Below are positions 32,074-40,949 of a DNA stretch of 64,000 bases, piece by piece. Made by a program: the position numbers and the translations under genes. The notes under the pieces are model-generated. The model ran no database searches. It saw only the letters and a list, made by a program, of their open reading frames with translations, and was not told where the DNA came from. The first letter of the stretch is position 1; the number at the start of each line of letters is the position of its first letter. Source of the DNA: Palsa-506 sp963786975 (lineage in GTDB: Bacteria; Actinomycetota; Actinomycetes; Streptosporangiales; Streptosporangiaceae); contig CAWBBE010000009.1 of the NCBI GenBank assembly GCA_963786975.1, positions 219,923-283,922 on the forward strand, in the 5' to 3' direction.

Positions 32074-34710
32074 TCACTGCGGCCGCGGGCGCTGGTCGCC
32101 GTCTTCGGGACGCAGCGCCTGCCCGGGTGGCCGCGTATCTGCGGGATGCTCGCCTGGCTGACTGCCCGGTTCACCGCGCGCGCGCAATGGCTCCGGATTG
32201 CGTGCTGCGGGAGCGAGCAGGCTGATGTGGTCACCGGGGGCGAGAATGATGCCGGGATCGGGATCGCGCAGGGTGCCGTTGTCCACGACCGTGACCGGGA
32301 CGCAGCCGGGAGGCCAGGTGATGTCGCCGAGCGCCTGGCCGGCGCAGGGCGAGCCAGCCGGGATGGTGACCTTGAGCAGCTGGTAGCTATCTAGCGGGTC
32401 CGGTGCCTCGCGGAGATCATCCTGCGGGCCGGAGGGGTCCGGCCCGCGGGCTCCGGGTGCCTGATTCGCGGTGGCCCGGGCGGCGCTGATCTGGCGGGCG
32501 ATGGCTTGCAGCACGTTATGGCTGGTGATCCAGCCCTGGACGTGCTGCCCGTCGTCGGCGAGGACCGGCAGGCCGTCGCGGCCGTACAGTTCCAGCTGAC
32601 GCAGGGCCTGGGTGAGGGACTCGCTGGCGAACAGCACCTGCGGTTCGTGCCGCCCGGTTACCGGCCCCGGCAGGGACTCAAGGCCCGTTCCGGGTGTTTC
32701 GGGTGGCGCGGGCACTGCGGATACGGGCGCGCGGAAGGGGCGCATGGCGTCGGCGGCGGTGAGGTCCTCGAACGGGTCGCCGGAGGGGACGCGGTCGAGG
32801 TCGGTGCTGCGGCGCAGCAGCTTGGTGGTATAGATGGTGCCGTAGCTCAGTCCGCGGGAGGTGGCGGTGGCAATAGCGACGGCAAGCATCACCGGCAGGG
32901 TGAGGGTAAAGTCGCCGGTCATCTCCACGACGCTGGCGACCGAGGTCAGCGGCGCGCGGGCGGCGGCGGCGAACACCGCGCCCATCGCGACGACCGCATA
33001 CAGGGCGGGCTGCCCGGCTGCCGGGCCAATGGCATGGCGGACGATCTCGCCGAAGGCCATCCCGGAGGTGGCGCCGATGAACAGCGACGGCGCGAACACC
33101 CCGCCGGATCCGCCGATGCCGATGGTCAGGCTGCAGGCGATGATCTTCCCGGCGGCCAGGATGATCAGGAACCACAGGGCGTAGCTGCCGCCGACGGCCT
33201 TGTACAGGACCGGGTAGCCGACCCCGTACATCTGCGGCAGGGCCAGCAGCAGCAGCCCGAGCAAGATGCCGCCGACCGCGGGCCGGGCCCACTCCGGCCG
33301 GTTCTTCCACAGCCGGTCGCACACGTCCTCGGTCGCGTACAGAACCTTAGAGAAGATCAGGCCGATCAGAGCCGCGACGACGGCGAGGCCGGCGATCAGC
33401 AGGTAGGTGGTCAGGCGGTGCAGCGTTATCCCGGGCGGCAGCCCGGACAGGAACGGGGCATCGCCGAGGAACTGGCGGCTGAGCAGGTCGGCGACCATCG
33501 CTGAGAGCATGACGGTGAAGACCGCCTCCACGGTGAGCTCCCGCAGGATGATCTCCACGCCGAAGAACACGCCGGTGATCGGCGCGTTGAAGGTGGCCGC
33601 GATCCCGCCGGCGGCGCCGCAGGCGACCAGGATCCGCAGCCTGTTCTCCGGCATCTTCACCCACTGGCCGAGGCTGGAGGCCAGCGCGGAGCCGATCTGC
33701 ACGATCGGGCCCTCCCGGCCGACCGACCCGCCGACGCCGATGCAGATGGCGGAGGCGACCGATTTCACGGCGGCGACCTGGGGCCGGATCCGGCCGCCTT
33801 CGTCGGCGACGGCGATCATCACCTCGGGTACGCCGTGGCCGCGGGCCTCGCGGGCGTAGCGGTAGATCAGCGGCCCGTAGATCAGCCCGCCGATCACCGG
33901 GATCACCACGAAGAACGCCAGCCCGAGCCACGGCAGGTGGGCGCTGGGGACGCGGCCCTGCTGGCCGAACTGGACGTGGCCGGTGGCCAGCCAGGTGAAG
34001 AAGTAGATCAGGTACCGGAATGCCACCGCTCCCAGCCCGGACCCCATGCCGACCGCAAGGGCGATGGCTAGCAGCCCGCCGCGCGAGCCGCGCAGCCAGC
34101 CGCCTGTCCGCCCGGTCCACCGAAGCGGCGGTGCTGGGGCTGCCGGATTGTTGCCGGTCATGGCCGGCCCTTCGCGGCGGCCGCCCGGACCGGCCCGGGT
34201 CCGGTCCGGGCGGCCGGCTGCGGCTCGGCGGGATTCTGCGGGCCACAGGCTGTCGGGGATCTCTCCGGCGGCCCGGGCGAATGCCTGCAGGGCCTTGGCG
34301 ATCGCGGGCTGCTGCCGGGGCGGGAGCTTGCGCAAGATACCGGCGATCAGCGCCCGGCGGCGCGCGGTCGCCTGGTCGACGACCTGCCGCCCGACCGGGG
34401 TGATCGAGACCTGCACGGCCCGGCGATCCGCCCGTGCCCGCTGCCGGCGGATCAGCCCCTTGCGCACCAGCCGGTCGCACATCCGCCCGGCCGTCGACGC
34501 CGTCACTCCCAGCGCCGCCGCGAGGTCCACCATCCGCTGCGGGCCGCGCGACGCCAGCACCACCAGTGCCCGGTACTGGGCGATCGTCGTGTCCTCCGCC
34601 GCCGCGCCCAGCGACACAGTCGCCACGGCGACCAGCACCCGGCTCGCCGTGAGCACCGCGTCCACCGCGGCCTCGTCCACTAGGTGCTCTTCCACCAGGT
34701 GCCCTTCCAC
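32074..34710 (-). CDS. MarR domain - ClC chloride channel - CBS - RCK_C fusion protein
   Basis: 878 residues in a single open frame. Residues 10-140 are MarR-like: QYRALVVLASRGPQRMVDLA, then LGVTASTAGRMCDRLVRKGL and the wing RARADRRAVQVSITP. Residues 175-620 are a ClC channel/transporter: GGSVGREGPIVQIGS, GGIAATFNAPITGVFFGVE and GSGGVFAPSLFIGA. CBS-like (QLELYGRDGLPVLADDG) and TrkA_C/RCK_C-like (KVTIPAGSPCAGQALGDITW) regions follow. The GTG start at 34708-34710 has the ribosome site AGGAGG 7 bases upstream. An internal ATG near 34161 with an AAGGG site could start a separate ClC protein, so two in-frame gene products, or a lost stop between two genes, remain possible. Confidence 0.85.
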   Translation of the reverse strand: MEGHLVEEHLVDEAAVDAVLTASRVLVAVATVSLGAAAEDTTIAQYRALVVLASRGPQRMVDLAAALGVTASTAGRMCDRLVRKGLIRRQRARADRRAVQVSITPVGRQVVDQATARRRALIAGILRKLPPRQQPAIAKALQAFARAAGEIPDSLWPAESRRAAAGRPDRTRAGPGGRREGPAMTGNNPAAPAPPLRWTGRTGGWLRGSRGGLLAIALAVGMGSGLGAVAFRYLIYFFTWLATGHVQFGQQGRVPSAHLPWLGLAFFVVIPVIGGLIYGPLIYRYAREARGHGVPEVMIAVADEGGRIRPQVAAVKSVASAICIGVGGSVGREGPIVQIGSALASSLGQWVKMPENRLRILVACGAAGGIAATFNAPITGVFFGVEIILRELTVEAVFTVMLSAMVADLLSRQFLGDAPFLSGLPPGITLHRLTTYLLIAGLAVVAALIGLIFSKVLYATEDVCDRLWKNRPEWARPAVGGILLGLLLLALPQMYGVGYPVLYKAVGGSYALWFLIILAAGKIIACSLTIGIGGSGGVFAPSLFIGATSGMAFGEIVRHAIGPAAGQPALYAVVAMGAVFAAAARAPLTSVASVVEMTGDFTLTLPVMLAVAIATATSRGLSYGTIYTTKLLRRSTDLDRVPSGDPFEDLTAADAMRPFRAPVSAVPAPPETPGTGLESLPGPVTGRHEPQVLFASESLTQALRQLELYGRDGLPVLADDGQHVQGWITSHNVLQAIARQISAARATANQAPGARGPDPSGPQDDLREAPDPLDSYQLLKVTIPAGSPCAGQALGDITWPPGCVPVTVVDNGTLRDPDPGIILAPGDHISLLAPAARNPEPLRARGEPGSQPGEHPADTRPPGQALRPEDGDQRPRPQ

Positions 34711-34728
34711 GCTCGCCCCTCCTAATTT

Positions 34729-34747
34729 TAATTGCATACCGCAATTA
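34729..34747 (-). promoter_or_regulatory. MarR-type operator in the leader of the MarR-ClC gene
   Basis: TAATTGC-ATACC-GCAATTA, a perfect 7-base inverted repeat with a 5-base spacer, set in AT-rich sequence (34721-34765) immediately upstream of the AGGAGG ribosome site. Size and position fit autoregulation by the MarR domain. Confidence 0.7.
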
Positions 34748-34794
34748 CTGCATAGTAACTCTATTAGCCACTACGCCTTAGCTCAGGTCCCGGC

Positions 34795-35094
34795 GGCTGG
34801 CCCGGAGCCCTCACGGCTGGGCATCGGCTCACGGTCATCGATCGCTCCCGGGGCCGCATGGCCGGGGAGTAGCAATTTCAGGCTGCCGCCCGGGTTGTTG
34901 AAGGTTAGCGGAGCTAACGAAACGGGGGAGCCAAACGGGGAGCCAACAACCACCGGCACCTGGCCACATCAGGCCACGTCCAGCCACAGTCATCGCTGGC
35001 AGATGCCACACCAGGCCACGCCCAGCCACGTCCAGCGACGGTACGTCCTCGCCTTACAAGCGAGGGGCCGCAGGTTCGAACCCTGCTGCGCCCA
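34795..35094. repeat. Element left flank copy B ending in a tRNA-Val 3' half (att copy 2)
   Basis: The flank contains CACGGTCATCGATCGCTCCC, a GTTAGCGGAGCTAAC palindrome (about 34906-34920), the doubled GGGGAGCCAAAC motif (34926-34947), then a run of imperfect CCAGGCCACG/CCAGCCACG repeats. It ends with 35048-35094, the 3' half of a tRNA: anticodon arm CTCGC-CTTACAA-GCGAG, T-stem GCAGG/CCTGC and TGCGCCC-A. No 5' half precedes it. Similar flanks lie at 24285 and 51806. I infer the right boundary of one integrated element and the left boundary of the next. Confidence 0.82.
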
Positions 35095-35125
35095 CTGTTG
35101 TTCGGAGCTTGAGATGGTCGTTAGG

Positions 35126-37120
35126 CCGAAGTTACTGTAGCTCTCCGTAGGCATCGCATCCTGAACTGCGGGTTCGGCGGAATCTGCATACAGAGCGTAG
35201 TCAGAAAATCGGCGTGTTGCTACCGGATCCTGGATGGGTATGCCGATATCATCAGAATATGGCGCGGAGTAGCGGGAAGGTTCACGTAGTCAGAGTGACC
35301 AAGGCCGGATATGTGGACAAGGAAGGCCGCCGCCGCGATTACTCCTCGGCCTACCTGCGGCGCACCTACCGGTCGGAGGGCAAGGTCAAGAACGAGACCG
35401 TGGCCAACCTGTCCGCGCTGCCGGACCACGTCATCGACCTGATCGATGCCGGGCTGAAGGGCCAGCAGCTTGTTCCGGCCGGCGCCGCGGTGACGATCAC
35501 CCGGTCGCTGCCGCACGGCGATGCCGCCGCCGTGCATGCCATGGCCGTCCGGCTTGGCCTGCCCGCCCTGCTCGGCCCCGCCGGGCCGCAGCGGGACCTG
35601 GCGATGGCGCTGATCATCTCCCGGGTAGTCCGGCCCGGCTCCAAGTTGTCCACCCTGACCTGGTGGGCCGACACCACCCTCGGTTCCGACCTGGGGGTGG
35701 ACGGGGCCAGCACGGATGACATCTACGCGGCGATGGACTGGCTGGCGTCCCGGCAGGACAGCATCGAGGCGGGCCTGGCCCGCCGGCACCTGGCGCCGGA
35801 GGTCAACCCGTCGCGGATGGCGCTGTTCGACCTGACCTCGGCGTGGATGGAGGGCCGTCACTGCCCGCTGGCCGCCCGCGGCTACTCCCGGGACGGCAAG
35901 AAAGGCCGGCTGCAGATCGAGTACGGGCTGCTGACCGACCCGGCAGGCCGGCCGGTCGCGGTCCGGGTCTTCCCCGGCAACACCGGCGACCCGTCCGCGT
36001 TCACCGCGATCGTGCCGGTGGTGCGGGAGAAGTTCGGGCTGGCGCAGATGGTCATGGTCGGCGACCGGGGCATGATCACCTCGGCTCGGATCCGGGCGCT
36101 TAACCAGCTGGAGGACGGGACGGCGCGGCCGGACCCCTACGGGTGGATCACCGCGCTGCGCGGTCCCGCCATCCGCAAGCTGATGGCCGAGGACGGGCCC
36201 CTCCAGCTCAGCCTCTTCGACCAGCAGGATCTCGCTGAGATAACCTCCGGCGACTTCCCCGGCGAGCGGCTGATCGCCTGCCGCAACCCGGTGCTGGCCG
36301 CCGAACGCGCCCGCAAGCGCGAGGACCTGCTGGCCGCCACCGAGAAGCTGCTCGCCCCGGTCATCGCCCGGGTCCGCTCCGGAAAGCTGGCCGGCGCCGG
36401 GCCGATCGGCGTCGAGGTCGGCAAGGTGATCAGCACATACAAGACCGCCAAGCACTTCGCCGTCACCATCACCGATGACAGCCTGGACGTGGCGCGCAGG
36501 CAGGACCAGATCGACGCCGAGGCCGCCCTGGACGGGTTCTACGTGCTGCGCACCCCCGTCCCCGCCGACGAGCTGGACGCGCCCGGCGTGGTATCCGCCT
36601 ACAAGAACCTCAAGTACGTGGAGCGGGACTTCCGCCACATCAAGGCCGACGACCTGGACCTGCGGCCCGTCTTCCACTACCTCGAAGAACGCGTCAGGGC
36701 CCACGTGCTGATCTGCATGCTCGGCTGCTACCTCACCTGGCACCTGCGCCGCGCCTGGGCGCCGCTGACCTTCACCGACGAGCAGCCGCCCGCCCCGGGC
36801 AACCCCGTCGCCCCGGCCCGCCGCTCCCCGGCCGCGCAGGCCAAGGCCTCCGGCCAGCATGACCCGGCCGGACAGCCCTACCGCAGCTTCCGCAGCCTGC
36901 TGAAGCACCTGGCCACCCTGACCCGCAACCAGGCCCGGTTCGCCGGCACCCGCGCCACCGTGCCGATGCTCGCCGAGCCCACCAGCACCCAGCGGGAGGC
37001 CTTCCGCCTCCTCGGCATCCCGATCCCGCTCACCTTAAAGTAGCCAGAACACCACCCAGCCAGCCCGGCAAAACACCAGGTCAGAGCCGGAACTTCCGGT
37101 CCAATTGGCCGTAACTTCAG
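35126..37120 (+). mobile_element. IS1634-type (IS4/IS1380-like) insertion sequence, 1995 bp
   Basis: Ends are CCGAAGTTACTG (35126 onward) and, inverted, CTGAAGTTACGG (ending 37120), sharing GAAGTTAC. The flanks carry a 6-base direct repeat GTTAGG at 35120-35125 and 37121-37126, the probable target duplication. Removing the element rejoins TGGTCGTTAG to GGAGCCAAACGGG, restoring the order seen after the other att copies. The insertion therefore hit the element-end module right after att copy 2. Confidence 0.8.
35259..37043 (+). CDS. IS1634-family transposase
   Basis: 594 residues from the ATG at 35259. The N-terminus reads VTKAGYVDKEGRRRDYSSAY and YRSEGKVKNETVANLSALPD, as in IS1634 transposases. 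The DDE core shows SRMALFDLTSAWMEG (first D), MVMVGDRGMITSARIRALN (second D) and YVERDFRHIKADDLDLRPVF (E region). The C-terminus matches the family (LRNLGKHLATLTRNQ-like SLLKHLATLTRNQARF). The frame is intact, so the element may still be functional. Confidence 0.93.
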   Translation: MARSSGKVHVVRVTKAGYVDKEGRRRDYSSAYLRRTYRSEGKVKNETVANLSALPDHVIDLIDAGLKGQQLVPAGAAVTITRSLPHGDAAAVHAMAVRLGLPALLGPAGPQRDLAMALIISRVVRPGSKLSTLTWWADTTLGSDLGVDGASTDDIYAAMDWLASRQDSIEAGLARRHLAPEVNPSRMALFDLTSAWMEGRHCPLAARGYSRDGKKGRLQIEYGLLTDPAGRPVAVRVFPGNTGDPSAFTAIVPVVREKFGLAQMVMVGDRGMITSARIRALNQLEDGTARPDPYGWITALRGPAIRKLMAEDGPLQLSLFDQQDLAEITSGDFPGERLIACRNPVLAAERARKREDLLAATEKLLAPVIARVRSGKLAGAGPIGVEVGKVISTYKTAKHFAVTITDDSLDVARRQDQIDAEAALDGFYVLRTPVPADELDAPGVVSAYKNLKYVERDFRHIKADDLDLRPVFHYLEERVRAHVLICMLGCYLTWHLRRAWAPLTFTDEQPPAPGNPVAPARRSPAAQAKASGQHDPAGQPYRSFRSLLKHLATLTRNQARFAGTRATVPMLAEPTSTQREAFRLLGIPIPLTLK

Positions 37121-37146
37121 GTTAGGGAGCCAAACGGGGAGCCAAA
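37121..37146 (+). repeat. Element-end module, copy after att 2
   Basis: GTTAGGGAGCCAAACGGGGA and GCCAAAG, followed by TTGCTGATGATCTTG and CGAAATCTCGCGTG, closely match 21871-21960. It is separated from att copy 2 only by the IS1634-type insertion. Confidence 0.75.
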
Positions 37147-37275
37147 GTTGCTGATGATCTTGGCGGTAGCCGGGCTATGCGAAATCTCGCGTGACGGCGG
37201 GAGGCCGCATCATCTGCGAGCTGATTCCCGGCGGCCGTGCCTGGAAGGGAATGCCGGCTGTCGCGGAGTCGTCCC

Positions 37276-37388
37276 GGCCCGGACGCCGAGCTCGCTGAGA
37301 CTGGCGCTCCGGCCCGGATGCCGAGCTCGCTGAGACTTGCGCTCCGGCCCGGATGCCGAGCTCGCTGAGACTTGCGCTGCGGACCGGA
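37276..37388. repeat. 35-base tandem repeat, three copies plus partial
   Basis: GGCCCGGAYGCCGAGCTCGC-type units start at 37276, 37311 and 37346, with a partial fourth at 37381; the period is exactly 35 bases. Units differ by one or two bases. There are no spacers, so this is not a CRISPR array. No gene covers it convincingly. Confidence 0.85.
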
Positions 37389-37738
37389 GCCGAGAATTGC
37401 AGGGGCTGACGGCTCGAACTGTTCTGGCCGGAGGCGACCATGAGTCCCAATAAACCGTGCCGCTACGGAATGTGAGCAATTCGCGGAGCCCGAAGCGGTC
37501 ATACGGACAGATCGACCGAATATTTGCATCTCCAGGGGTGGCCGCCGTTGACATATCGAGCACAGATCAGCCCGTTCGGGGGGGGGGGGGCCCTCAGCGC
37601 TACCCGCTACCGGCGGACTCGTGCGGCGCCCCCGCGGTTGCTCTCGGCACGGTCATGGGGACGCGGCCGTCCCGCTAGACGATGGGCCAAGGAGACGTGC
37701 CCTACCCCCGGCAGGCCCGGAAGGACTGCTTCGTGGTC
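37389..37738. other. Gene-poor stretch with a 13-base G run
   Basis: No supportable gene. Bases 37578-37590 are an uninterrupted run of 13 G, which is rare and likely unstable both in the cell and in sequencing. Confidence 0.6.
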
Positions 37739-38776
37739 TCACTCGTGCGTCAGCACTGTGTGGAGTTCTGAGTCCGAACTGGCCACGCTCTCCTCACCAT
37801 GGCCCCGCTGCGCGGCGCGCTCGGCGAAGAAGTATGCCCCCATGGTGAAGACCAGCATCCCGGCGAGGAGCTGCATCGAGTACGTGACGTTCATCAGCTC
37901 GCTGATGCGCCGCGACGGGTCGCGATTTTCCAGCGCAGTGAGCATCATGTAGCCGCCCCAGCACGCGAGCGCCGCGGAGCCGACGAAGGCCAGGGACAGC
38001 GGAAGCCGCAGCGGCAGGGCGCCGGCGCGTGGGAACGCGACCAGCAGCAGCCCTGTCACCGTCATCACCGCGAACAAGACGTAGGCCGCCTCGAGTGCGT
38101 AGAAATCACTCGTCCGTTCGGCGATCTTGGTGTCGGTGAGTCCGCTCGTCGAACCGGTGGCCCACAGCAGATGGGCCGTCAACGGCACGAGCACTACTGC
38201 GGAGGCCATCAGAGCCGTGGCTCGCTGCACGCCACGCGTCGGACCCTGCCCCGCCAGCCCCGAGATCCGGCCTCGCCACAGATGTCCCCAGCGCGCGCGT
38301 GCATACAGGACGAAGAGCGCACCCAGGGCGAGAGCCTGGACGATGAAGCCGGTGTAGACGACGGTGAACACCCACTCGTCCAGGAACGGGCGGGCGGCAG
38401 GTCCGCCGGAGGGCGCCGCGGTTCCGCCCAGCAGCCGAGCGCCGAGTTGGAGCGGGTAGCCGACCATGATCGGGCTGAGCAGACCGGTGGCGGCCCAGGC
38501 CGGAAGAATGAGGAGCCAGGCCGGCGCCCGTCGACCCCATGGCTGGGTGAGCAGCAGTGCGAGCACGACTACCATCGAATCGAGCAGGACGCTGGCGGAG
38601 CTTCCGACGATCATCGCGGTGTGGTGCTCGAGCAGCATGCTGCCATCGGGGATGCCGATGCGGCTGCCCGACACCCATGCGATCTTGAGCGCGAGATAGG
38701 GCACGCAGGCAGTGATGGCCAGAGCGCGCAGGACTCGTGCCGCATTGCGAGGCTTGTCGAACACCGCTGCTCTCAT
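37739..38776 (-). CDS. Integral membrane protein of unknown function
   Basis: 345 residues with about eight hydrophobic segments, e.g. ASVLLDSMVVVLALLLTQPW, WLLILPAWAATGLLSPIMVG, VFTVVYTGFIVQALALGALF, TALMASAVVLVPLTAHLLWA, AAYVLFAVMTVTGLLLVAFP and LLAGMLVFTMGAYFFAERAA. No transport or enzyme motif is recognisable. The ATG at 38774-38776 follows TAGGGGTG; a GTG two codons upstream is possible. Codon use is less GC-extreme than in the core genes, which fits acquired DNA. Confidence 0.7.
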   Translation of the reverse strand: MRAAVFDKPRNAARVLRALAITACVPYLALKIAWVSGSRIGIPDGSMLLEHHTAMIVGSSASVLLDSMVVVLALLLTQPWGRRAPAWLLILPAWAATGLLSPIMVGYPLQLGARLLGGTAAPSGGPAARPFLDEWVFTVVYTGFIVQALALGALFVLYARARWGHLWRGRISGLAGQGPTRGVQRATALMASAVVLVPLTAHLLWATGSTSGLTDTKIAERTSDFYALEAAYVLFAVMTVTGLLLVAFPRAGALPLRLPLSLAFVGSAALACWGGYMMLTALENRDPSRRISELMNVTYSMQLLAGMLVFTMGAYFFAERAAQRGHGEESVASSDSELHTVLTHE

Positions 38777-39058
38777 GAGCACACCCCTACATAACGAAAG
38801 CTTCTCGAATTGATGGTGGACATCGATGTGTGAGGTTCAACGACGCTTGCCAGGAACATCCGGTGACCTTTTCTAACCTGAACTTTGATGTCCGAATTAG
38901 GTTCGGCCGGTTGGGGTCGATGCGTGCCGAGAGTGCGTGTGGAGATCACAGCGATTTCCTTTGCTGGTAGGCGCTTCCTGGTGTCCCCAGCGTGCTCGTG
39001 AAGCCGCTATGGCGGCGTCGGAGCGCAGGATGGTCGTCGTCCGACCGCGGAATGATCC
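38777..39058. promoter_or_regulatory. Leader of the membrane protein gene
   Basis: AT-richer sequence around 38785-38910 (TAACGAAAGCTTCTCGAATTG and onward) probably contains the promoter of the membrane protein gene. No open frame is convincing. Confidence 0.4.
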
Positions 39059-39172
39059 CTACGCCGGACGGACCAGACCGTGGTCGTAGGCGAAGATCAC
39101 GACGTGGACGCGATCACGCAGTCCGAGCTTGGCCAGGATGCGCCCGACATGGGTCTTGGTCTGCGCCGGCCG
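39059..39172 (-). pseudogene. NarL/LuxR response-regulator C-terminal remnant
   Basis: Minus-strand translation gives AQTKTHVGRILAKLGLRDRV and HVVIFAYDHGLVRPA followed by a stop, the recognition helix and end of a NarL-type HTH. The receiver domain and the first part of the HTH are absent. It is a leftover of a two-component regulator. Confidence 0.7.
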
Positions 39173-39367
39173 TCAAAGCCCGGGGCTAGCCGACGGCCGG
39201 GCGGCTAAGGCCGGGCAGGGCTGAGCGTCACCGCTCCCGCGGGCCGTGATGGCGGGATGTCACCGGGGTGGCCGCCGCCTGGGCGGGGTCGATGCTGGCC
39301 GGGCTTCGCCGGTGTGCCGGAGGGGCGGGCTGCGGGCCTCAGGCACGCCGGCGTGGCGTACCCGGGT
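39173..39367. other. Spacer downstream of the M24-fold gene
   Basis: GC-rich spacer with several short inverted repeats; no gene seen. Confidence 0.4.
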
Positions 39368-40624
39368 TCAGGCGCGCATGAGCTGGGCGGTCAGCGGGTT
39401 CAGCTCGGCTGGTGTGTCCTGGGTGATGATGATGGTGCCGCCGATGTTGGCGAGGCGGCCGTTGATGACGCAGTTGGGTTCGAGGGAGAAGGTCATGCCG
39501 GGGGCTAGGGGCAGTTCGGCGCCGATGGTAGGTACCTCGCCGAGTTGGCCGTAGGCCTGGGCGGGCGGGTAGGACTTCAGGCCCTGGCCGAAGCCGCAGA
39601 CCGGGCCGTAGGGGTTGATGCTGTGCACCATGGGGTGCACGTTCCATCCGCCGGCGTCGCTGACGGTGTCGAGCATGGCCTGGGCTACCTCGCCGAAGGT
39701 GTGGCCTGGGCGCAGTAGGGCCAGCCCGGTGTCGTAGGCGGCGCGGGCGACCTTGGCGGCCTGCTCGATGTCCGGGTGGATGTCGCCGACGGCGATGGCC
39801 ACCTGGTGCTGGGTTTCCTTCAGGGCGATGGAGTTGAACACCTCGGCCATGATCACGTCGCCGTCCTCGATCACCCGGGGTGCCTGCGGCCGGTAGGACC
39901 AGGGCACCGGGCCCCAGGACACGAATCCTGGGCCGGAGGAGAGCAGCATGTGCGGGGAGTGCGCGCCGCAGCGCAGGCCCTCAGCCATCCCGGCGGTGAA
40001 CACCTCGGCCTCGCTGACGCCGGGGCGTGCCGCGTCCAGCATGGCCTGGGCCATCGCCTCCCCGATCGCCGCCACGTGCCGGACGAGGGCCAGTTCCTCC
40101 TCGGAGTTGCGGATGATCCGGCGCAGCAGGCTGAACCAGGCGGGCTTGAACGTGGCATCGGGAAACTGCCGGGCCAGCGGCTCATACAGCGCATGGGGCA
40201 GCACTGGGACGATGTGCCACGGCGGGTAGGGCTCCAGGCCGATCACGCCCACCACCCCGCGCTGCAGCCCGTGCTCGGTGAGCAGTTGCGCCACGTGGGC
40301 CGGGTCTTTGCCTACGCGGATATGCGCCGGGTCGATCCACAGCGTGTCGCCGCGCTTGCGTGCCTCGATGTTGTCCTGAATGCTCATCGGCGACCAGGCC
40401 AGCTGGACCGGCTGTTCCTCTCCCGCGAAGAACAGCATGATCGAGCCGGGCCGGTCGTTGCTGAAGTAGACATCCGGTGCGAACGGTGCCAGCGGGGCGC
40501 ACTCGTGCTCGCCGTACACCAGCAGCGCGTCGAAGCCTTCGGCCTGCATCAGGTCCTGGGCAATCGCCCAGCGGCGGTCACGCTCAGCGAGGGAGTAGCG
40601 GGGAACATCCGTCTGGTTTGCCAT
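39368..40624 (-). CDS. M24 (creatinase/Xaa-Pro peptidase) fold protein
   Basis: 418 residues from an ATG with the ribosome site GGGAGG 8 bases upstream. Residues 1-160 are the creatinase N-terminal domain (YSLAERDRRWAIAQDLMQAE, FDALLVYGE). Residues 170-418 are the pita-bread fold (LALVRHVAAIGEAMAQAML, GAHSPHMLLSSGPGF, LEPNCVINGRLANIGGTIII). The usual metal ligands are altered: the first Asp position reads VIMAEVFNS, the second reads TQHQVAIAVG and the last Glu region reads NIGGTIII. It may therefore be a metal-independent enzyme of the creatinase kind rather than a peptidase. Substrate is unknown. Confidence 0.8.
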   Translation of the reverse strand: MANQTDVPRYSLAERDRRWAIAQDLMQAEGFDALLVYGEHECAPLAPFAPDVYFSNDRPGSIMLFFAGEEQPVQLAWSPMSIQDNIEARKRGDTLWIDPAHIRVGKDPAHVAQLLTEHGLQRGVVGVIGLEPYPPWHIVPVLPHALYEPLARQFPDATFKPAWFSLLRRIIRNSEEELALVRHVAAIGEAMAQAMLDAARPGVSEAEVFTAGMAEGLRCGAHSPHMLLSSGPGFVSWGPVPWSYRPQAPRVIEDGDVIMAEVFNSIALKETQHQVAIAVGDIHPDIEQAAKVARAAYDTGLALLRPGHTFGEVAQAMLDTVSDAGGWNVHPMVHSINPYGPVCGFGQGLKSYPPAQAYGQLGEVPTIGAELPLAPGMTFSLEPNCVINGRLANIGGTIIITQDTPAELNPLTAQLMRA

Positions 40625-40949
40625 GACAACCTCCCTGGCCGAATCGCTTTGCCAGCATTTCGTTGGCAAACAACGCCCGGGTGCTCGCGCCCGGCCCTCG
40701 GCCTCTCGATATGGATTTGCTTCACTGTCATCTCCGCGGCCAGCCGCTATTTCCGGGCCCGGCAATCAGGGGCCTGACCGTGGTGGGACTGGTTCTTCGA
40801 GGGACGGTACGAGCCGGCGCCGCGGGTGGGCGTCACCCGGAAGTGCGCATGCGGGTGGAATCTTCGGCGCGCCGCCCGCTGGCACGACGGTGCCGCCGGG
40901 CCGGCCCGGGGCACGACGGTGCCGCCGGGGATCGACCGCAGGCGCCGGG
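40625..40949. other. Intergenic region with a 20-base direct repeat
   Basis: GGCACGACGGTGCCGCCGGG occurs at 40881-40900 and 40910-40929, each copy containing the self-complementary GGCACGACGGTGCC. The repeats lie just after the end of the LuxR gene on the minus strand, so they may act as a terminator. The remainder holds the promoter of the M24-fold gene. Confidence 0.55.

Noticed and set aside
35048..35094. Possible second tRNA gene
   Set aside because: The 3' half is well formed, but no D-arm or 5' acceptor strand precedes it; it is better read as an attachment-site copy. The same holds for 52211-52257.
37276..37388. Possible CRISPR array
   Set aside because: Units are contiguous with a 35-base period and no spacers; no cas genes are near.
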